DNA of 64,000 bases from Brevibacterium limosum (GCF_011617705.1 NZ_CP050154.1:1488001-1552000); one strand, 5' to 3'. Shown: positions 1-8,385, numbered from the stretch's first letter. Made by a program: numbers and translations. Notes: generated by a model from the letters alone, not told the origin.

Positions 1-1
1 C

Positions 2-1258
2 GCCGTCCTCACCGAGGTCACGCGGGTCACGAGCCCCGGCGAGGTGTCCCTGGCCGTGGGGCAGACACTGTCGGCGATGCGCTCGGGCCGGACACGACCG
101 GCCGCCATCGAGATCCCGCTCGACCTCATCGAAACCACCGGTCCCGGGCGGCTCCATCCGTCCGTGACCCGGGGCCTTGCGGCCCCCGTGCCCTCACAGA
201 TCGACACCGCCGCCGAGGCGATCGCCGGCTCCCAGCGCCCGCTCATCATCGCCGGCGCCGGTGCGCACGGGGCAGGTGAGGAGATCGCCGCGCTGGCGTT
301 GAGCCTCGGCGCCGGGATCATCCTGTCGTCGAACGCGAAGGGGCTCATCGACGACCGTGCCGAGACCACCATCGGCGCCGTCGGTGTCCTCGAACTGCTC
401 CCGGAACTCACGGGCGATGCCGATGCGGTCATCGCGATCGGTACGGAACTGGCGCCCAGCGACTTCTGGCCGGACCCCCTGCCGCTGCCCGACACCGTGG
501 TGCGCATCGACATCGACGAGGTGCAGATGCTCACGAACGCGGCCGTCACCCATCCGATCCTCGCCGACGCGCGGCCTGCGACCGCGCCGCTGGGCGAACG
601 GGTGGCCGCGCTGCGAACGGAGTCCGCGACTGCCGCCGCCCGGGACTGGACGGTCGGCTGGAAGGACAGGGCCGCCTCGGCGATGGAATCCGACGGTCGA
701 CCCTGGGCCGAACTCTCGGCCGCACTCACGACGTTCGCGGAGGCCGACGACTCGCCGCTCATCGTAGCGGCGGATTCGACGATGGCCTGCTATTACGGGG
801 TGCAGACCGGATGGAAAGCGCGCCCAGGGGACCGGTTCCTCTACCCGGCCGGGGCGGGAACGCTCGGCTTCGGACTGCCCGCCGGCATCGGCGCGAAACT
901 CGCATCGCCTCAGGCCAGGGTCGTCGCGGTCGAAGGCGACGGAGGATCGATGTTCACGATCGCCGAACTCGCCGCAGCCGTGCAGGCACGGGTGCGGCTG
1001 AGCCTCATCATCGTCGACAACGGCGGGTACGGGGAGATCCGCAACGAGATGGAAGACCGCGGGGACACCCCGTCCGGGGTGAAGCTGACCGGACCGGACT
1101 TCCCGGCACTCGCGCAGGCGATGGGCGCACGCGGGGTCCACGTCGACGGTGAGGACGCGCTGGTGGCGGCACTCACCGAGGCGGAGGACTCGACGGGCCC
1201 GACGCTCATCCACATCACCGAGGAGTCCCGAGCCGGAGCGGACATGCTCGGCGGCTGA
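2..1258 (+). CDS. Thiamine-diphosphate-dependent enzyme, acetolactate synthase/benzoylformate decarboxylase family (5' end outside window)
   Basis: The reading frame is open from the left edge, so the gene begins upstream; roughly 130-150 N-terminal residues (most of the Pyr domain) are missing. What remains is the central domain and the TPP-binding PP domain. The diphosphate motif GDGGS lies near base 938 and is followed about 25 residues later by VDNGGYGE, the usual GDG...N magnesium/TPP signature. Enzymes of this family use ThDP to decarboxylate 2-oxo acids or condense pyruvate. An acyl-CoA dehydrogenase follows after 66 bases, suggesting a catabolic operon rather than branched-chain synthesis, since no ilvN or ilvC is adjacent. 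The substrate cannot be assigned. Confidence 0.85.
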   Translation, partial: AVLTEVTRVTSPGEVSLAVGQTLSAMRSGRTRPAAIEIPLDLIETTGPGRLHPSVTRGLAAPVPSQIDTAAEAIAGSQRPLIIAGAGAHGAGEEIAALALSLGAGIILSSNAKGLIDDRAETTIGAVGVLELLPELTGDADAVIAIGTELAPSDFWPDPLPLPDTVVRIDIDEVQMLTNAAVTHPILADARPATAPLGERVAALRTESATAAARDWTVGWKDRAASAMESDGRPWAELSAALTTFAEADDSPLIVAADSTMACYYGVQTGWKARPGDRFLYPAGAGTLGFGLPAGIGAKLASPQARVVAVEGDGGSMFTIAELAAAVQARVRLSLIIVDNGGYGEIRNEMEDRGDTPSGVKLTGPDFPALAQAMGARGVHVDGEDALVAALTEAEDSTGPTLIHITEESRAGADMLGG

Positions 1259-1324
1259 GACCTCCGACCGCCGGTCGGGCGCGAAGGGGCACCCGACCTC
1301 CACACAATTTTCGAAGGAGAACTG

Positions 1325-2491
1325 ATGAGCTACACACCTTGGCCGCTGACCGATGAGCAGCACGACATCCTCGACCTCGTGCGCGGATTCGCCCAGGACA
1401 CGATCCGACCCGCAGGACGCCGCGTCGACGAAGCCGACACCGAATCGCCCGTCGACATCTTCACGGCCGCCGCGAAGCTCGGGATCACCGACTTCATGAT
1501 TCCCGAGGAGTTCGGCGGCGGCGGATTCACCGATGTCTTCACTCAATGCCTCGTCCAGGAGCAGCTGTGCTTCGGGGATCCGGGCATCGGGAACTTCGTG
1601 TGCTCGAACGGGTTCTTCGCCGACCCGATCCTCGCTTTGGGCACGCCGGAGCAGAAGGAGGAGTGGCTGCGCCCGCTCACAGGTGCCGACCCGAAGATCA
1701 CGGCGCTGGCGACGACGGAACCCGGCTCCGGATCGGACTCGGCCTCGATCATCACCCGGGCGGATGCCGTCGAGGGCGGGTACGTGCTCAACGGGCAGAA
1801 AGCCTGGATCTCCAACGCAGGACTCGCCGACTTCTACGTCGTCTTCGCCAAGACCGACCCGAGCCAGCGCTCGCGCGGGATCAGTGCGTTCCTTCTTCCC
1901 CGGGAGACCGAGGGGATGGAGTTCGGGGCGCCGATGAAGAAGATGGGGCAGCGGGCCATCGTGTGTCGGGAGATCTTCCTCTCTGACGCATTCGTACCGG
2001 TCTCGGGCCGCCTCGGCGAGGAAGGGGAGGGCTTCTACGGGCTCATGCGCACCTTCGACATCTCACGGGTGGTGCTCGGGGCCGCGGCGCTCGGCACAGC
2101 ACGGGCGGCCTTCGAATATGCGCGTGACTACGCGCGGGAGCGCACGCAGTTCGGCACGAAGCTCATCGATCATCAGGCCGTGGCGTTCCGGCTGGCGGAC
2201 ATGTCGGCGCGGATCGATGCCGCGTGGCTGCAGGTGCTCAACGCCGCGCGGATGCTCGACGCCGGTGATGCCGTGGGTCGGCAGAAGGTGACGTCGACGG
2301 CGGCGATGGCGAAGCTGAACGCCTCGGAGACGGCGATGTTCTGCACCTGGGCGGCCGTGCAGACCCTCGGCGGGTGGGGGTACTCACGGGAGCATCCGGT
2401 CGAGCAGTGGATGCGCGACGCCAAGCTGGAGGAGATCGAGGAGGGCACCTCGGACATCATGCGGCTGCTCATCTCCCGCAACCTCGGGTGA
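1325..2491 (+). CDS. Acyl-CoA dehydrogenase
   Basis: This 388-residue flavoprotein should oxidise an acyl-CoA to the 2-enoyl-CoA and pass electrons to ETF. It has the full family length, with the N-terminal helical domain, the FAD-contacting stretch [12 protein letters not shown] near residue 130, the R-x-QFG segment near 280, and [13 protein letters not shown] near residue 345. The C-terminal [14 protein letters not shown] places a glutamate where short-chain and glutaryl-CoA-type dehydrogenases keep the catalytic base. The ATG is preceded by AAGGAG seven bases upstream. It probably shares a transcript with the ThDP enzyme upstream. Substrate chain length cannot be told from sequence alone. 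Confidence 0.9.
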   Translation: MSYTPWPLTDEQHDILDLVRGFAQDTIRPAGRRVDEADTESPVDIFTAAAKLGITDFMIPEEFGGGGFTDVFTQCLVQEQLCFGDPGIGNFVCSNGFFADPILALGTPEQKEEWLRPLTGADPKITALATTEPGSGSDSASIITRADAVEGGYVLNGQKAWISNAGLADFYVVFAKTDPSQRSRGISAFLLPRETEGMEFGAPMKKMGQRAIVCREIFLSDAFVPVSGRLGEEGEGFYGLMRTFDISRVVLGAAALGTARAAFEYARDYARERTQFGTKLIDHQAVAFRLADMSARIDAAWLQVLNAARMLDAGDAVGRQKVTSTAAMAKLNASETAMFCTWAAVQTLGGWGYSREHPVEQWMRDAKLEEIEEGTSDIMRLLISRNLG

Positions 2492-2726
2492 ACGGGGAGC
2501 AGACTGCGCGCTGCGTGCTCTGCGTGCTCTGCGTGCGGTGGCGGCGCGCTGTGTGCGGAGTCGGCGTGTGCTGCTCGCACAGCGGGACAGCTCAGGTTCG
2601 ACCTTCTTTTCACGCCGAAATGGAATAGGACCCGCGAACCCCCTGTTGTCCGAGACGAGACCCTGGGATAGGGTCGAAACGAAGCCACCGATGTGGTGGT
2701 CATCAAATCTGATCAGGAGGAATCTC
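2492..2726. other. Intergenic region between acyl-CoA dehydrogenase and sodA
   Basis: This 235-base gap begins with a low-complexity stretch in which GCGTGCTCT is repeated in tandem (about 2512-2535), and ends with the sodA promoter and ribosome binding site. No gene or convincing terminator was seen. Confidence 0.5.
2646..2674 (+). promoter_or_regulatory. Putative sodA promoter
   Basis: A -35-like TTGTCC (2646-2651) and a -10-like TAGGGT (2669-2674) are separated by 17 bases. Transcription from about 2681 would give a leader of some 46 bases carrying an AGGAGG ribosome site before sodA. Confidence 0.5.
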
Positions 2727-3353
2727 ATGGCTGAGCAGTACACACTTCCGGAACTGCCCTACGACTACTCCGCTCTTGAGCCGCATATCTCGGCTCGCAT
2801 CATGGAGCTGCACCACGACAAGCACCACGCCACCTACGTCAAGGGCGCCAACACCGCCATTGAGCAGCTGGCCGAAGCCCGCGAATCCGGCAACCTCGCC
2901 AACGTGCCGAAGCTGACCCGTGACCTCGCGTTCAACCTCGGCGGACACGTCAACCACTCGATCTTCTGGAACAACATGTCCCCGGACGGTGGAGACAAGC
3001 CGGTCGGTGAACTCGCCGCAGCCATCGATGACCAGTTCGGTTCCTTCGACAAGTTCCGCGAGCACTTCACCACCGCAGCCACCACGATCCAGGGCTCCGG
3101 CTGGGCCGTCCTCGTCTACGACCAGCTCGGCGGAAACCTCTTCATCGAGCAGCTCAAGGATCAGCAGTCCGACATCCAGCTCGGCGGCACCCCGGTTCTG
3201 CAGCTCGACATGTGGGAGCACGCCTTCTACCTCGACTACCAGAACGTCAAGCCCGACTACGTCAAGGCTTGGTGGAACATCGTCAACTGGGCCGACGCCG
3301 GCGCACGCTTCGACCGCGCAGTCGCTCAGACGAAGGGCCTCCTCCTCGGCTGA
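2727..3353 (+). CDS. sodA: Superoxide dismutase, Fe/Mn family
   Basis: This cytoplasmic 208-residue enzyme converts superoxide to peroxide and oxygen. The metal ligands are visible: a histidine in the [12 protein letters not shown] region near residue 30, a histidine in [10 protein letters not shown] near residue 78, and the [11 protein letters not shown] signature near 165 that supplies Asp and His. The double glycine before HVNH is typical of Mn-type enzymes, though metal use cannot be settled from sequence. The frame is open further upstream, but ATG 2727 is chosen because AGGAGG lies 7 bases before it and homologues start with the same LPELPYDY segment. A long palindrome immediately follows the stop. 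Confidence 0.95.
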   Translation: MAEQYTLPELPYDYSALEPHISARIMELHHDKHHATYVKGANTAIEQLAEARESGNLANVPKLTRDLAFNLGGHVNHSIFWNNMSPDGGDKPVGELAAAIDDQFGSFDKFREHFTTAATTIQGSGWAVLVYDQLGGNLFIEQLKDQQSDIQLGGTPVLQLDMWEHAFYLDYQNVKPDYVKAWWNIVNWADAGARFDRAVAQTKGLLLG

Positions 3354-3367
3354 GACCCCTAATTGCT

Positions 3368-3419
3368 ACCTGACGGCGGCCCAGCAACCTCGCGCGAGGT
3401 TGCTGGGCCGCCGTCACGT
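3368..3419. repeat. Large palindromic repeat, copy 1 (also probable sodA terminator)
   Basis: Bases 3371-3416 form a perfect 46-bp palindrome centred on CGCGCG, extendable to 3368-3419 with one mismatch. The same sequence recurs at 4058-4115. In RNA it would fold into a near loop-free hairpin of about 23 base pairs 15 bases after the sodA stop. There is no clear T-run, so it may be a terminator, a dispersed repeat, or both. Confidence 0.8.
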
Positions 3420-3463
3420 GTGTGGGGGAGCGAAACGGGCGCAGTCGGGCCGGCAGCTGCGGA

Positions 3464-3469
3464 TAGGGT
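3464..3469 (+). promoter_or_regulatory. -10 element (TAGGGT) for leaderless GNAT transcript
   Basis: TAGGGT ends 6 bases before the ATG at 3476, so transcription should begin at or next to the start codon. No ribosome site is present. Confidence 0.55.
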
Positions 3470-3475
3470 GGACGA

Positions 3476-4036
3476 ATGAGCGCAATACTCAGTGCTTGGC
3501 AGTCAGAGGACGCCGAGATGTTGGGTGCGGTGTATGAGCGGGCCGATGACGTTCTGCTGAGCAACATCCCCGACGACCGCACGATCGACGGTGCCCGGAC
3601 ATGGATTGAGACCGTCACCGGCGCCGAGGCGACCGGGGACCTCTGCGCTCGTGCGATCGTCGGCCCCGCCACCGGGGCCGACCGACGAATCCTCGGCAAC
3701 GTCATGGCCTCCGGAATCGAGCACAGGCACTCGAGCGCATGGGTCTCCTACTGGTCCGTGGCCGAAGCCAGGGGCCAAGGACTGGTGTCGGCGGGGCTGC
3801 GCAGCCTCGTCGATCTCCTTCACGACGAACTCGGAATCCACCGGCTCGAACTCGGCTACAGGGTGAACAATCCGGCATCAGCCGCCGTGGCCAGGAACGC
3901 CGGATTCCTCGTCGAGGGTCGCGAGCGAGAGAAACTGCGCTATGACGGCATCCGCTATGACACCGAGGTCTGCGCCAGACTCGCTGGAGATCCGCGGCAC
4001 GGCGGAACGCGAATACCCATCACCGGACCTCGCTGA
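3476..4036 (+). CDS. GNAT family N-acetyltransferase
   Basis: The 186-residue protein has the RimJ/RimL-like GNAT layout: a central segment with VAEARGQGLVSAGLRSL (the acetyl-CoA pyrophosphate loop, Q/RxxGxG/A-like, residues about 97-113), then ELGYRVNNPASAAVARNAGF (motif B, about 127-146). These proteins move acetyl from acetyl-CoA to an amino group on a protein, peptide or small molecule; the acceptor here is unknown. It stands alone, bracketed by two copies of a large palindrome, with its own probable leaderless promoter. The tail after about residue 170 is poorly conserved-looking. Confidence 0.85.
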   Translation: MSAILSAWQSEDAEMLGAVYERADDVLLSNIPDDRTIDGARTWIETVTGAEATGDLCARAIVGPATGADRRILGNVMASGIEHRHSSAWVSYWSVAEARGQGLVSAGLRSLVDLLHDELGIHRLELGYRVNNPASAAVARNAGFLVEGREREKLRYDGIRYDTEVCARLAGDPRHGGTRIPITGPR

Positions 4037-4057
4037 CTCCGCTCCCGCCCCTCCAGA

Positions 4058-4115
4058 ACTACCTGACGGCGGCCCAGCAACCTCGCGCGAGGTTGCTGGG
4101 CCGCCGTCAGGTAGT
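4058..4115. repeat. Large palindromic repeat, copy 2
   Basis: This is a perfect 58-bp palindrome centred between 4086 and 4087 on CGCGCG; the inner 46 bases are identical to copy 1 at 3371-3416. It lies 22 bases after the GNAT stop and about 120 bases before dapB. It could terminate the GNAT transcript, but the perfect duplication points to a repeat family. Confidence 0.85.
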
Positions 4116-4168
4116 AAGAGGGAGTGTTCGGATGGTCACCGGATGCGGGGGAGCGGCGGTGGAGTCGC

Positions 4169-4222
4169 TAGACTGGCTGGCGGAGATCGCAGGGATCGTC
4201 ACACCTCGCCGGGATCGTCACA
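4169..4222 (+). promoter_or_regulatory. dapB promoter -10 and direct repeat in the leader
   Basis: TAGACT at 4169-4174 is a plausible -10. Downstream, GGGATCGTCACA occurs twice (4192-4203 and 4211-4222), spaced 19 bases apart, with the second copy ending just before the AAGGAG ribosome site. The duplication may be a local slippage event or a regulatory element. Confidence 0.4.
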
Positions 4223-4238
4223 TAAGGAGACCAGACAC

Positions 4239-4985
4239 ATGAGCATTCGCGTAGCAGTCATCGGAGCCAAGGGTCGGATGGGATCCCACGCCGTCGATGC
4301 GATCAACGACGCCGAAGGGCTCGAACTCGTCGCCGCGCTCGGCAGCGGCGACTCTCTCGAGACCCTGCTCGAGAAGGACATCGACGTCGCCGTCGAGCTC
4401 ACCGTGCCGAAGTCCACCGAGGACAATGTCACCTTCCTCGTCGAGAACGGCATCGACACCGTCGTCGGCACCACCGGCTGGGACAATGACCGCCTGGCCC
4501 GGCTCGACGCCACGTTGCAGAACCACCCGCAGACCGCGGTGCTCATCGCCCCGAACTTCTCGATCGGCGCCGTCCTGGCCATGCGCTTCGCCGAACTCGC
4601 CGCCCCCTACTTCGACTCGGCCGAAGTCGTCGAAATCCACCACACCCGCAAACTCGACGCCCCGTCGGGAACTGCGAACCACACGGCCCAGCGCATCGCC
4701 GCAGCCCGCAACGCCGCCGAACTGCCGGCCGTTCCAGACTCCACCGAATCCGATCCGCACGGTGCCCGTGGTGCCGTCATCGACGGCATCCACGTCCACG
4801 CCATCCGCCAGCAGGGCATGAACGCCCACGAGGAGATCCTCTTCGGCTCCGACGGCGAGGCCCTGACCATCCGCACGGACTCGCACTCCACCTCGGCGTT
4901 CATGCCCGGCATCGTCACCGCGGTGCGTTCGATCGCCGACTGCACGGGGCTCATCCACGGCCTCGAGAACATGCTTGACCTCTGA
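4239..4985 (+). CDS. dapB: 4-hydroxy-tetrahydrodipicolinate reductase
   Basis: DapB reduces 4-hydroxy-tetrahydrodipicolinate to tetrahydrodipicolinate with NAD(P)H in the diaminopimelate/lysine pathway. The 248-residue product has the Rossmann motif GAKGRMGS at residues 7-14 and the family signature EIHHTRKLDAPSGTA near 130-144, which carries the catalytic His pair, Lys and the substrate-binding GT. ATG 4239 is chosen over in-frame upstream codons because AAGGAG lies about 9 bases before it and the protein then begins at the usual beta strand. The stop overlaps the next ATG by one base. dapA (8386) and dapF (38288) are also in this window. Confidence 0.95.
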   Translation: MSIRVAVIGAKGRMGSHAVDAINDAEGLELVAALGSGDSLETLLEKDIDVAVELTVPKSTEDNVTFLVENGIDTVVGTTGWDNDRLARLDATLQNHPQTAVLIAPNFSIGAVLAMRFAELAAPYFDSAEVVEIHHTRKLDAPSGTANHTAQRIAAARNAAELPAVPDSTESDPHGARGAVIDGIHVHAIRQQGMNAHEEILFGSDGEALTIRTDSHSTSAFMPGIVTAVRSIADCTGLIHGLENMLDL

Positions 4986-5443
4986 TGTCGAAGGCCAAGA
5001 TCGGAGCGATCATCGTCTCCGTCGTCCTCGTCTTCTACTTCGTCCTCATGGGACAGCGGGCGTGGATCCTTGTGCGTGAACCCGCCATGATCCCCAAGGT
5101 CATGGGCATCGCCCTGTTCGTCCTGCCCATCATCGGCGCATGGACGCTCATCGTCGAGCTCGTCTTCGGCGCCCGCACCGAGAAGCTCGCACGCATCCTC
5201 GGCGCCGAGGGCGGCCTGCCCGTCGACGACCTGCCCAGGACACCTGGCGGGAAGATCATCCGCGAAGCCGCCGACAAGGAATTCGTGAAATACCAAGCCG
5301 AAGCCGAAGCCGCTCCTGAGGACTGGCGGTCCTGGTTCCGGCTCTCCTGTGCCTACGACGCCAGCGGAGACCGCAAACGGGCTCGCGCCACGATGCGCAA
5401 ATCGATCAGCCTCTTCCGGGAAGGTCAGAAGCAGGGCGCTTAG
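4985..5443 (+). CDS. Conserved membrane-anchored protein with TPR-like tail
   Basis: This 152-residue protein has two predicted membrane segments (about residues 6-24 and 38-60) and a cytoplasmic C-terminal part. The stretch from about 108 (EDWRSWFRLSCAYDASGDRK) resembles one tetratricopeptide helix pair. Its ATG overlaps the dapB stop by one base (TGATG), so it is almost surely translationally coupled to dapB; a similar protein next to dapB is common in actinobacteria. No catalytic residues are recognised and its function is unknown. Its last 38 bases overlap the 3' end of the converging gene on the other strand. Confidence 0.75.
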   Translation: MSKAKIGAIIVSVVLVFYFVLMGQRAWILVREPAMIPKVMGIALFVLPIIGAWTLIVELVFGARTEKLARILGAEGGLPVDDLPRTPGGKIIREAADKEFVKYQAEAEAAPEDWRSWFRLSCAYDASGDRKRARATMRKSISLFREGQKQGA

Positions 5444-6686
5444 ACCCCGGCGACGCCGCCCGGACGATCGCGGCGATCCCGCCTTCCAGCGGGCCGCGCG
5501 AGCTGACGGCGAGCTTCCACACCAGAGGCAGCAGCACGAACGTGAGCGCGTGGATGACGAACTCGAGGGTCTGCTCGCCCGCCGTTGCGGACTCCTCCAG
5601 CGGATTGCCCACGATCTGGCGTCGCGTGATCTCCAACAGCACGACGTGTGCCGAATACACGCTCAGCGGCATCGATCCCGGCGCCGACAGCGGCGCGAGC
5701 ACCCACGACCGACGGCCCAGCAGCACCGCCGCGGCTTGGCAGCAAGCGATGGTCATCACCGCTGTCCCGCCCGTGGAGAGCAGATCGAACGGCGTGCCCG
5801 AATGCGGACCGGCGATCGCCAACCACCACCACGACGTCGCCGGCGTCACCCCGTAGCTGCCGGTGAACAGAGCCGCCGTGAGATCCGTGCCCCACATCTG
5901 CGAGTCGGCCACGAGGGCGGCATCACCGCCGAAGACATTGAGCAGAATCCACGACGCACCGCGGCCGAGGACGAAGAGACCGAGCCCGGCCGTGAACAGT
6001 GCGAGGAGGTGGCGGCCGATGTCGAGCTTCGCCACGGCCATGCCCAGCAGAATATAGGACAGCCACTGCAGCACCGGGTAATAGCCGGTGAGGAAGAGGT
6101 CGGTGAGCATCGTCGACGGCGTCGCCAGGTCGAAGAACCCCATCGGCAGGTAGCTCGGTTCGAGGAAGAACGTCGAGCGCACCCACATCGAGACCACGGG
6201 GGAGACCACCATCCAGACCCCGCCGATCGCGAACAGCGCCCCGGCCCGCAGCCGCAGGAAGAACAGGGCGAGAGCGAACATGATCCCGTAGTTGACGAGG
6301 ATGACCGCGAGCAGTCCGGAGATCGATCCCAGACACAGCCCGATGAGGACGATGGCTGCCGCCCGGATGAGCACGCTCGGCGCCGCATCGCGCAACCGCC
6401 CCGACTCCGCCATCCGGGACCGGGTCGACAGCACCAGCGAACAGCCGGCGAGGACCGCGAACAGTGCCGAGGCCCGCCCGGCGAAGACCGCCGCCCACGT
6501 CGGCATCCCCGTCTCGTCGCCGAGTGCGAAGATGTGCGTGACCATCATCGCCAGCAGGGCGATCCCGCGGGCGACGTCGAGCCCGATGAGCCGACCGTCG
6601 GGGCTGAGTCGACGGACCACCCTCGCCGAGGTGGCCGTGGAGTTCGCGTCGTGCGCTCGGTGGGAGTCCGCCGGGTGAGAGCTCAT
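5406..6686 (-). CDS. Polytopic membrane protein, DUF1624/DUF418-type acyltransferase-like
   Basis: The 426-residue protein has about ten hydrophobic segments. It opens with RLIGLDVARGIALLAMMVTHI (residues about 33-53), the signature seen at the start of heparan-alpha-glucosaminide acetyltransferase-like and DUF418 proteins, where a conserved Asp and His lie in the first membrane helix. Such proteins are thought to move acyl groups across the membrane onto cell-surface molecules. The C-terminal region with VYSAHVVLLEITRR is typical of DUF418. The substrate is unknown. It stands alone and converges with the dapB operon, overlapping its last gene tail to tail. Confidence 0.75.
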   Translation of the reverse strand: MSSHPADSHRAHDANSTATSARVVRRLSPDGRLIGLDVARGIALLAMMVTHIFALGDETGMPTWAAVFAGRASALFAVLAGCSLVLSTRSRMAESGRLRDAAPSVLIRAAAIVLIGLCLGSISGLLAVILVNYGIMFALALFFLRLRAGALFAIGGVWMVVSPVVSMWVRSTFFLEPSYLPMGFFDLATPSTMLTDLFLTGYYPVLQWLSYILLGMAVAKLDIGRHLLALFTAGLGLFVLGRGASWILLNVFGGDAALVADSQMWGTDLTAALFTGSYGVTPATSWWWLAIAGPHSGTPFDLLSTGGTAVMTIACCQAAAVLLGRRSWVLAPLSAPGSMPLSVYSAHVVLLEITRRQIVGNPLEESATAGEQTLEFVIHALTFVLLPLVWKLAVSSRGPLEGGIAAIVRAASPGSKRPASDLPGRG

Positions 6687-6827
6687 GGAACGATTCTCAC
6701 ACGAATTCGCGGCAATCGGGCCCGCGGGGCCCGGCCGTCCGCGAGGTCGGCAGCCGCGGGCAGCGGTCGCGGGTCTGGATCGAACTCGTCACCGGCGCGA
6801 CGAGTGCGGATCCGAGGAATCCGACCT

Positions 6828-6880
6828 GGTCACAGCCGGTCACAGCCTGGCCCGATGACCGCCCGGCCCCGGTCACAGCC
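6828..6880. repeat. Short direct repeats GGTCACAGCC
   Basis: The ten-base word occurs in tandem at 6828-6837 and 6838-6847 and again at 6871-6880, where it overlaps the stop codon of the AAA+ gene. No function is proposed. Confidence 0.5.
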
Positions 6881-7625
6881 GCGCGATCGTGTCCACATCC
6901 TCACCGAATTCCCGAGCCGTCTCCTCGGACACTGTCGCCCTCGTCGCCCGCAGCGCCTCGAGGTAGTCATCGGTCGAGAGAACCTCCGTGCGGGAGGAGA
7001 TGTCGACCTGCTGCTGCCGCAGCGACGACGCCAGAGCCTCCTGCGAGGCACGCCTGGCCGCATATTCGATATCTGCCGGAGTCAGCCCATCACTGGCATC
7101 GACGAGGATGGCGAGATCGACTCCGGAGACGGTGTGCTCGGGGATGTAGCGCGACCAGATCGCCTCCCTGGCGGTGGCATCGGGCAGGCCGATCGGTATG
7201 ACATAGTCGAAACGCCCATGCCGCAGGAACGCCGCATCGAGCGCCCGGACGAAGTTCGTCGCACAGATGAGCAGCCTGTCCTCGCGGTCTCGGAACTGAC
7301 CGACCTGCTTGAGCAGCTCGTTCGTCACTCCCTGCGTCGGCGACGGCGGCTCGCCCCCGCGCTTCGACGCGATCTCCTCGACCTCATCGATGAACACCAC
7401 TGCATGCTCGAGCTCGTTGATCTGCTCGAACGTCGTCCGCAGACCCGCGGCCACGCCACCGGGCTCACCCGACAGGCGCGAGGGGAACACCTCGACGAAC
7501 GGCCAATCCAGCCGCGAAGCCACCGCCTTCGCGAATGTCGTCTTCCCCGTCCCCGGAGGACCGAAGAGCATCACCGCCCGAGGTGGCACCACCCCGAAAT
7601 GATCGGCCAGATCCGGTTCGGCCAA
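6873..7625 (-). CDS. AAA+ ATPase domain, probably the C-terminal half of a frameshifted GNAT-AAA+ fusion
   Basis: As read, this frame encodes 250 residues from a TTG codon. It is a classic AAA+ module: Walker A GPPGTGKTT (residues 22-30), Walker B VVFIDEVEEI (about 75-84), sensor-1 ATN near 120, and an arginine-finger-like HGRFDYVI near 136, resembling the FtsH/Cdc48/Vps4 group. The frame starts abruptly without the N-terminal helix expected before the nucleotide pocket, and that missing sequence is present in the overlapping upstream GNAT frame. Removing one T from CTTGG near 7625 would join both frames as R-L-A-E. It could alternatively be translated separately from TTG 7625. The target of the ATPase is unknown. 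Confidence 0.75.
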   Translation of the reverse strand: MAEPDLADHFGVVPPRAVMLFGPPGTGKTTFAKAVASRLDWPFVEVFPSRLSGEPGGVAAGLRTTFEQINELEHAVVFIDEVEEIASKRGGEPPSPTQGVTNELLKQVGQFRDREDRLLICATNFVRALDAAFLRHGRFDYVIPIGLPDATAREAIWSRYIPEHTVSGVDLAILVDASDGLTPADIEYAARRASQEALASSLRQQQVDISSRTEVLSTDDYLEALRATRATVSEETAREFGEDVDTIARL

Positions 7626-8178
7626 GGCGGTCCTCGAGCATGTCCTTCTCCTCCTGCATCCCGCTCACCCCATCCCAGAGGTGGCGCGGTAGAATCCGCC
7701 CGCCCACTGCCTTGAGCCGGTCGAGCTCACGACGTTGGACGGGCAGGTGCCGTTCGACGTACTTCAACCCCGAACGAGCCTCGAAGCCGTTGGCCACCAG
7801 GCCATCGCACGCCGAGGTCCCGGCGGGAATGAGCATCGACAGTTTCCCCAAGCCCAGCGGCATGAGACGACGTTCGAGCGCATCGAGCAGCCCCGCCTCG
7901 GCGCGGGTGCCCTGCTTCGGGTCGGCGCCCACGGTTTCGAGGACATGGAAGAACACGAGCACTCCCTGTCCGTGGGCGGCGCGGCCGACGGCGGCACCGA
8001 CGACCCCCTCGTCGCGGACGGCGACGACGGCCTGATTGCGCTGGCAGGTTGCGAGCACCTCGGAGAGCGGATAGAGCGGGGGAGCGGTCGTCGCAGACTC
8101 GGGAATGGCGGCCTCGAAGAGACGGATGATTCCGTCGAGATCATCATCATGGAAATCGCGGATGCGGGTGCGGGTCAT
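7465..8178 (-). CDS. GNAT acetyltransferase domain, probable N-terminal half of a frameshifted GNAT-AAA+ fusion
   Basis: The first 180 or so residues form a GNAT-like domain: RDFHDDDLDGIIRLFE at the start, VVAVRDEGVVGAAVG as the beta4 region, then LPVQRRELDRLKAVGGRILP and GMQEEKDMLEDRL, the linker that usually leads into an AAA+ ATPase. After about residue 187 the frame becomes Gly/Arg/Ser-rich and looks like out-of-frame translation of the ATPase gene. AAGGAG lies 7 bases before ATG 8178, so expression is likely. Either a mutation or sequencing error added one T near 7626-7628, or two polypeptides are made. Acetyl acceptor unknown. Confidence 0.75.
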   Translation of the reverse strand: MTRTRIRDFHDDDLDGIIRLFEAAIPESATTAPPLYPLSEVLATCQRNQAVVAVRDEGVVGAAVGRAAHGQGVLVFFHVLETVGADPKQGTRAEAGLLDALERRLMPLGLGKLSMLIPAGTSACDGLVANGFEARSGLKYVERHLPVQRRELDRLKAVGGRILPRHLWDGVSGMQEEKDMLEDRLGRTGSGRSFRGGATSGGDALRSSGDGEDDIREGGGFAAGLAVRRGVPLAPVG

Positions 8179-8325
8179 CGAAAACTCCTTTGTTTCGGTG
8201 GCGGGCAGGGTCCAAGCGTAGACGATCTCCGCCCACCGGCCGTGATCTGTCTCTCACCAGCCGCGCTCTGCGGCGTGCCCAGGGACGGCCGGGCCGCCTC
8301 GGCGAGGGACCGACGAGGCGAATGA

Positions 8326-8342
8326 CACCCGCAACGCGGGTG
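8326..8342. other. Short hairpin in the divergent region before dapA
   Basis: CACCCGC and GCGGGTG (7 bp) are separated by 3 bases. It lies between two divergent genes, so it is not an obvious terminator; it may be a protein site or chance. Confidence 0.3.
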
Positions 8343-8373
8343 GACCACTGCACTCATGGGAGGAGGTGGGCGG

Positions 8374-8379
8374 TATCCT
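8374..8379 (+). promoter_or_regulatory. -10 element (TATCCT) for leaderless dapA transcript
   Basis: TATCCT ends 6 bases before ATG 8386, the same spacing as at other genes here. An AGGAGG at 8361-8366 is too far upstream to serve this ATG. Confidence 0.55.
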
Positions 8380-8385
8380 GGAACT

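Noticed and set aside
2374..2628. Small frame spanning the end of the acyl-CoA dehydrogenase gene
   Set aside because: It overlaps conserved dehydrogenase sequence in another frame and runs into low-complexity GCGTGCTCT repeats.
3371..4115. Palindromes considered as the beginning of a CRISPR array
   Set aside because: There are only two copies, 640 bases apart, with a gene between; no spacers and no cas genes are present.
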